Shown here: one piece after another, positions 62,701 to 64,000 of the stretch
How the letters are laid out: the number at the start of each line of letters is the position of its first letter
How positions within the stretch are numbered: position 1 is the stretch's first letter
Source of the DNA: Atkinsonella hypoxylon
Lineage: Eukaryota; Ascomycota; Sordariomycetes; Hypocreales; Clavicipitaceae
Length of the DNA stretch: 64,000 nucleotides
Assembly: GCA_000729835.1 (NCBI GenBank)
Contig: JFHB01000148.1
Coordinates: 1-64,000, forward strand
Direction of reading: 5' to 3'
The notes under the pieces: generated by a model
Seen by the model: only the letters and a program-made list of their open reading frames with translations
What the model was told of the DNA's origin: nothing
The model's database searches: none
Program-made: the position numbers and the translations under genes

Positions 62701-64000
62701 TGTGAGTTGTTGTGTTGCGTGGGTCACGATGCAACATATGGAAGTAGTTGGGCGTTGCTGAATTCATCAGCTCAATAACCATTACTTGGAAAACGCTCAT
62801 AGCAGGACGACTTCGCCAGGTGAATGAGGCTCGGGGCCAGGATTTTGCCGCGATATGAGAATGAGGAAACCATGAAATCGTGCTCCATCTGCTGAATCCA
62901 TTAGCCAACAATTCCGTTTTCTCATCTTTGATTTCAACATCGTTGCCTACAGGTCCATCGACATCGACGGGGTCGATCACACACACGCAGTGGAAGTTCC
63001 TAAGAAACTGGGCCATTCACAAATTATTTTGGCCCTTTCACACATGGCCTCCGGGTCCGGATACACCACCACCCCCTGGTCGTAAACAGCGTCGCTGCAT
63101 CTCACCGTCAGAATGCTAATGAACTGGTATCCAATCCTGGATTCCTGGGGCGTTCCTCTTTCCCAGTTCCCAGCCCTTAGACCCTGCCCCCCCCCCCCGG
63201 CCCCCCGGACCAACGTTCGGTACTCTTGCCAGAGAACCAGAAGCCCACGATTCGGCCCAGAGATCTTTGCGCCCCCCTGAGAAGTGTTGCTAAGTAGTTA
63301 AGCACAGTGTAAGTTCCACTTCGATAGCTCCAAAGGTCACGATCGTAATGCTAAAAGGGCATCGCTACCTGCGACGTGATAGTTGTCAAGTGTGTCCTTC
63401 TAACAGGATGTGGTGGTGGCGACAGTAGCAGTCGTCGTATTAGGTGGCAGATACCTAATACCAGGCCATTAGTCTGTTATCAGCACAGCACTGCAAGCAT
63501 CATGAATGCAGCATGATACCTGTACGGTCCACTGAGTGCAGTGCACTGCTCGTGGCGGCCGCCACCAAGAGCAAAAAGGAAAAAACGACGGTGGCTTTAT
63601 GGCAGTCTGCCACGGAGTAATATGTACTAGTACCGGATTCCTGCAGGCAATGGGAGGTTAGGTACCCACTTCTCATGCCTTGCCGTGACAGTTCAGTGTT
63701 TGTGTTGTTTTTGTCTCGCCGTCACCAGAACGCCCTCGATTGACCGCATTCTGTCGGGGATCAGTGGTGGGTGAACCGCTGGTATTCAGTGTGGACTGAA
63801 AAGTGTGCCCTTGCGTGTCTCTGCTGAAAGTCAGGGGTGATGTCTTTCGTAAGGGCCAGGCACTGTTGTGATACATAGATAATGCTCCTCACTGCCCTTC
63901 GATACGAACGGCGCTGTATTACTGCAATTCCAAGGCTTTGGGTAAGTTTGGGCCGACTGATTGGTCTCCTGGGTCTCGAACGGGATATTTTTGACCTGAC
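60014..64000. other. 4-kb terminal interval without a supportable gene
   Basis: Upstream side of the Sok1 gene, then CT-rich and AG-rich stretches (60870-61080), a TTCTTC/CTGCTG tract at 61790-61860, a GTGC array at 62668-62699 and a C-run at 63187-63199. Short open frames occur on both strands but lack starts, family features and coding composition. Exons of a gene continuing beyond 64000 cannot be excluded. Confidence 0.5.
62668..62699 (+). repeat. (GTGC)8 tetranucleotide repeat
   Basis: Eight perfect GTGC units followed by GTGTGAG. Non-coding. Confidence 0.95.

Overview
The window looks like nuclear DNA of a filamentous ascomycete, most likely a Sordariomycete and plausibly Hypocreales. 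Genes carry short introns (about 40-95 nt) with GTRNGT donors and CAG/TAG acceptors, UTRs are rich in poly-T and poly-A, there is a TTAGGG tract, and the gene set is fungal (Byr4, Sok1/Tcp11, Uds1, Dsc2, Atg37-like, AA11 LPMO, complex I 78 kDa subunit). The species cannot be named from sequence alone.

The first ~17 kb is accessory and repeat-rich. It starts inside an open frame built of 42-bp (14-residue) tandem repeats. Next comes a ~2.2 kb structure with ~187-bp inverted termini around one intact, spliceable DUF7924 gene, which is the most unusual object here. After it lie a secreted 12-cysteine protein, a decayed ankyrin-like frame, a MITE-family copy, an AA11 chitin-type LPMO with a 20x Gly-Asn linker, a 3'-truncated MFS transporter and an internally deleted ABC transporter relic.

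From ~17 kb to ~60 kb the DNA is dense with conserved housekeeping genes: Nop2 rRNA methyltransferase, Byr4, an XRCC4-type NHEJ factor, an aldo/keto reductase pseudogene, SelO, NADH dehydrogenase 78 kDa subunit, an unknown protein, an Atg37/ACBD5-like acyl-CoA-binding protein, RNase III, mitoribosomal S33, a Pumilio protein, a Pex39-like protein, a mitochondrial PP2C, a TDT-family transporter, Dsc2, a Uds1 coiled-coil protein and Sok1/Tcp11. Two MITEs (35.3-35.8 kb and 48.6-49.0 kb) and an interstitial telomeric repeat (56.6 kb) punctuate it. The last 4 kb hold no gene that I can support.

Mitochondrion and peroxisome are well represented (complex I, SelO, mS33, PP2C, acyl-CoA-binding protein, Pex39), but the genes alternate in strand and look independently transcribed. 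Splice sites were placed by eye from donor/acceptor consensus and frame continuity.
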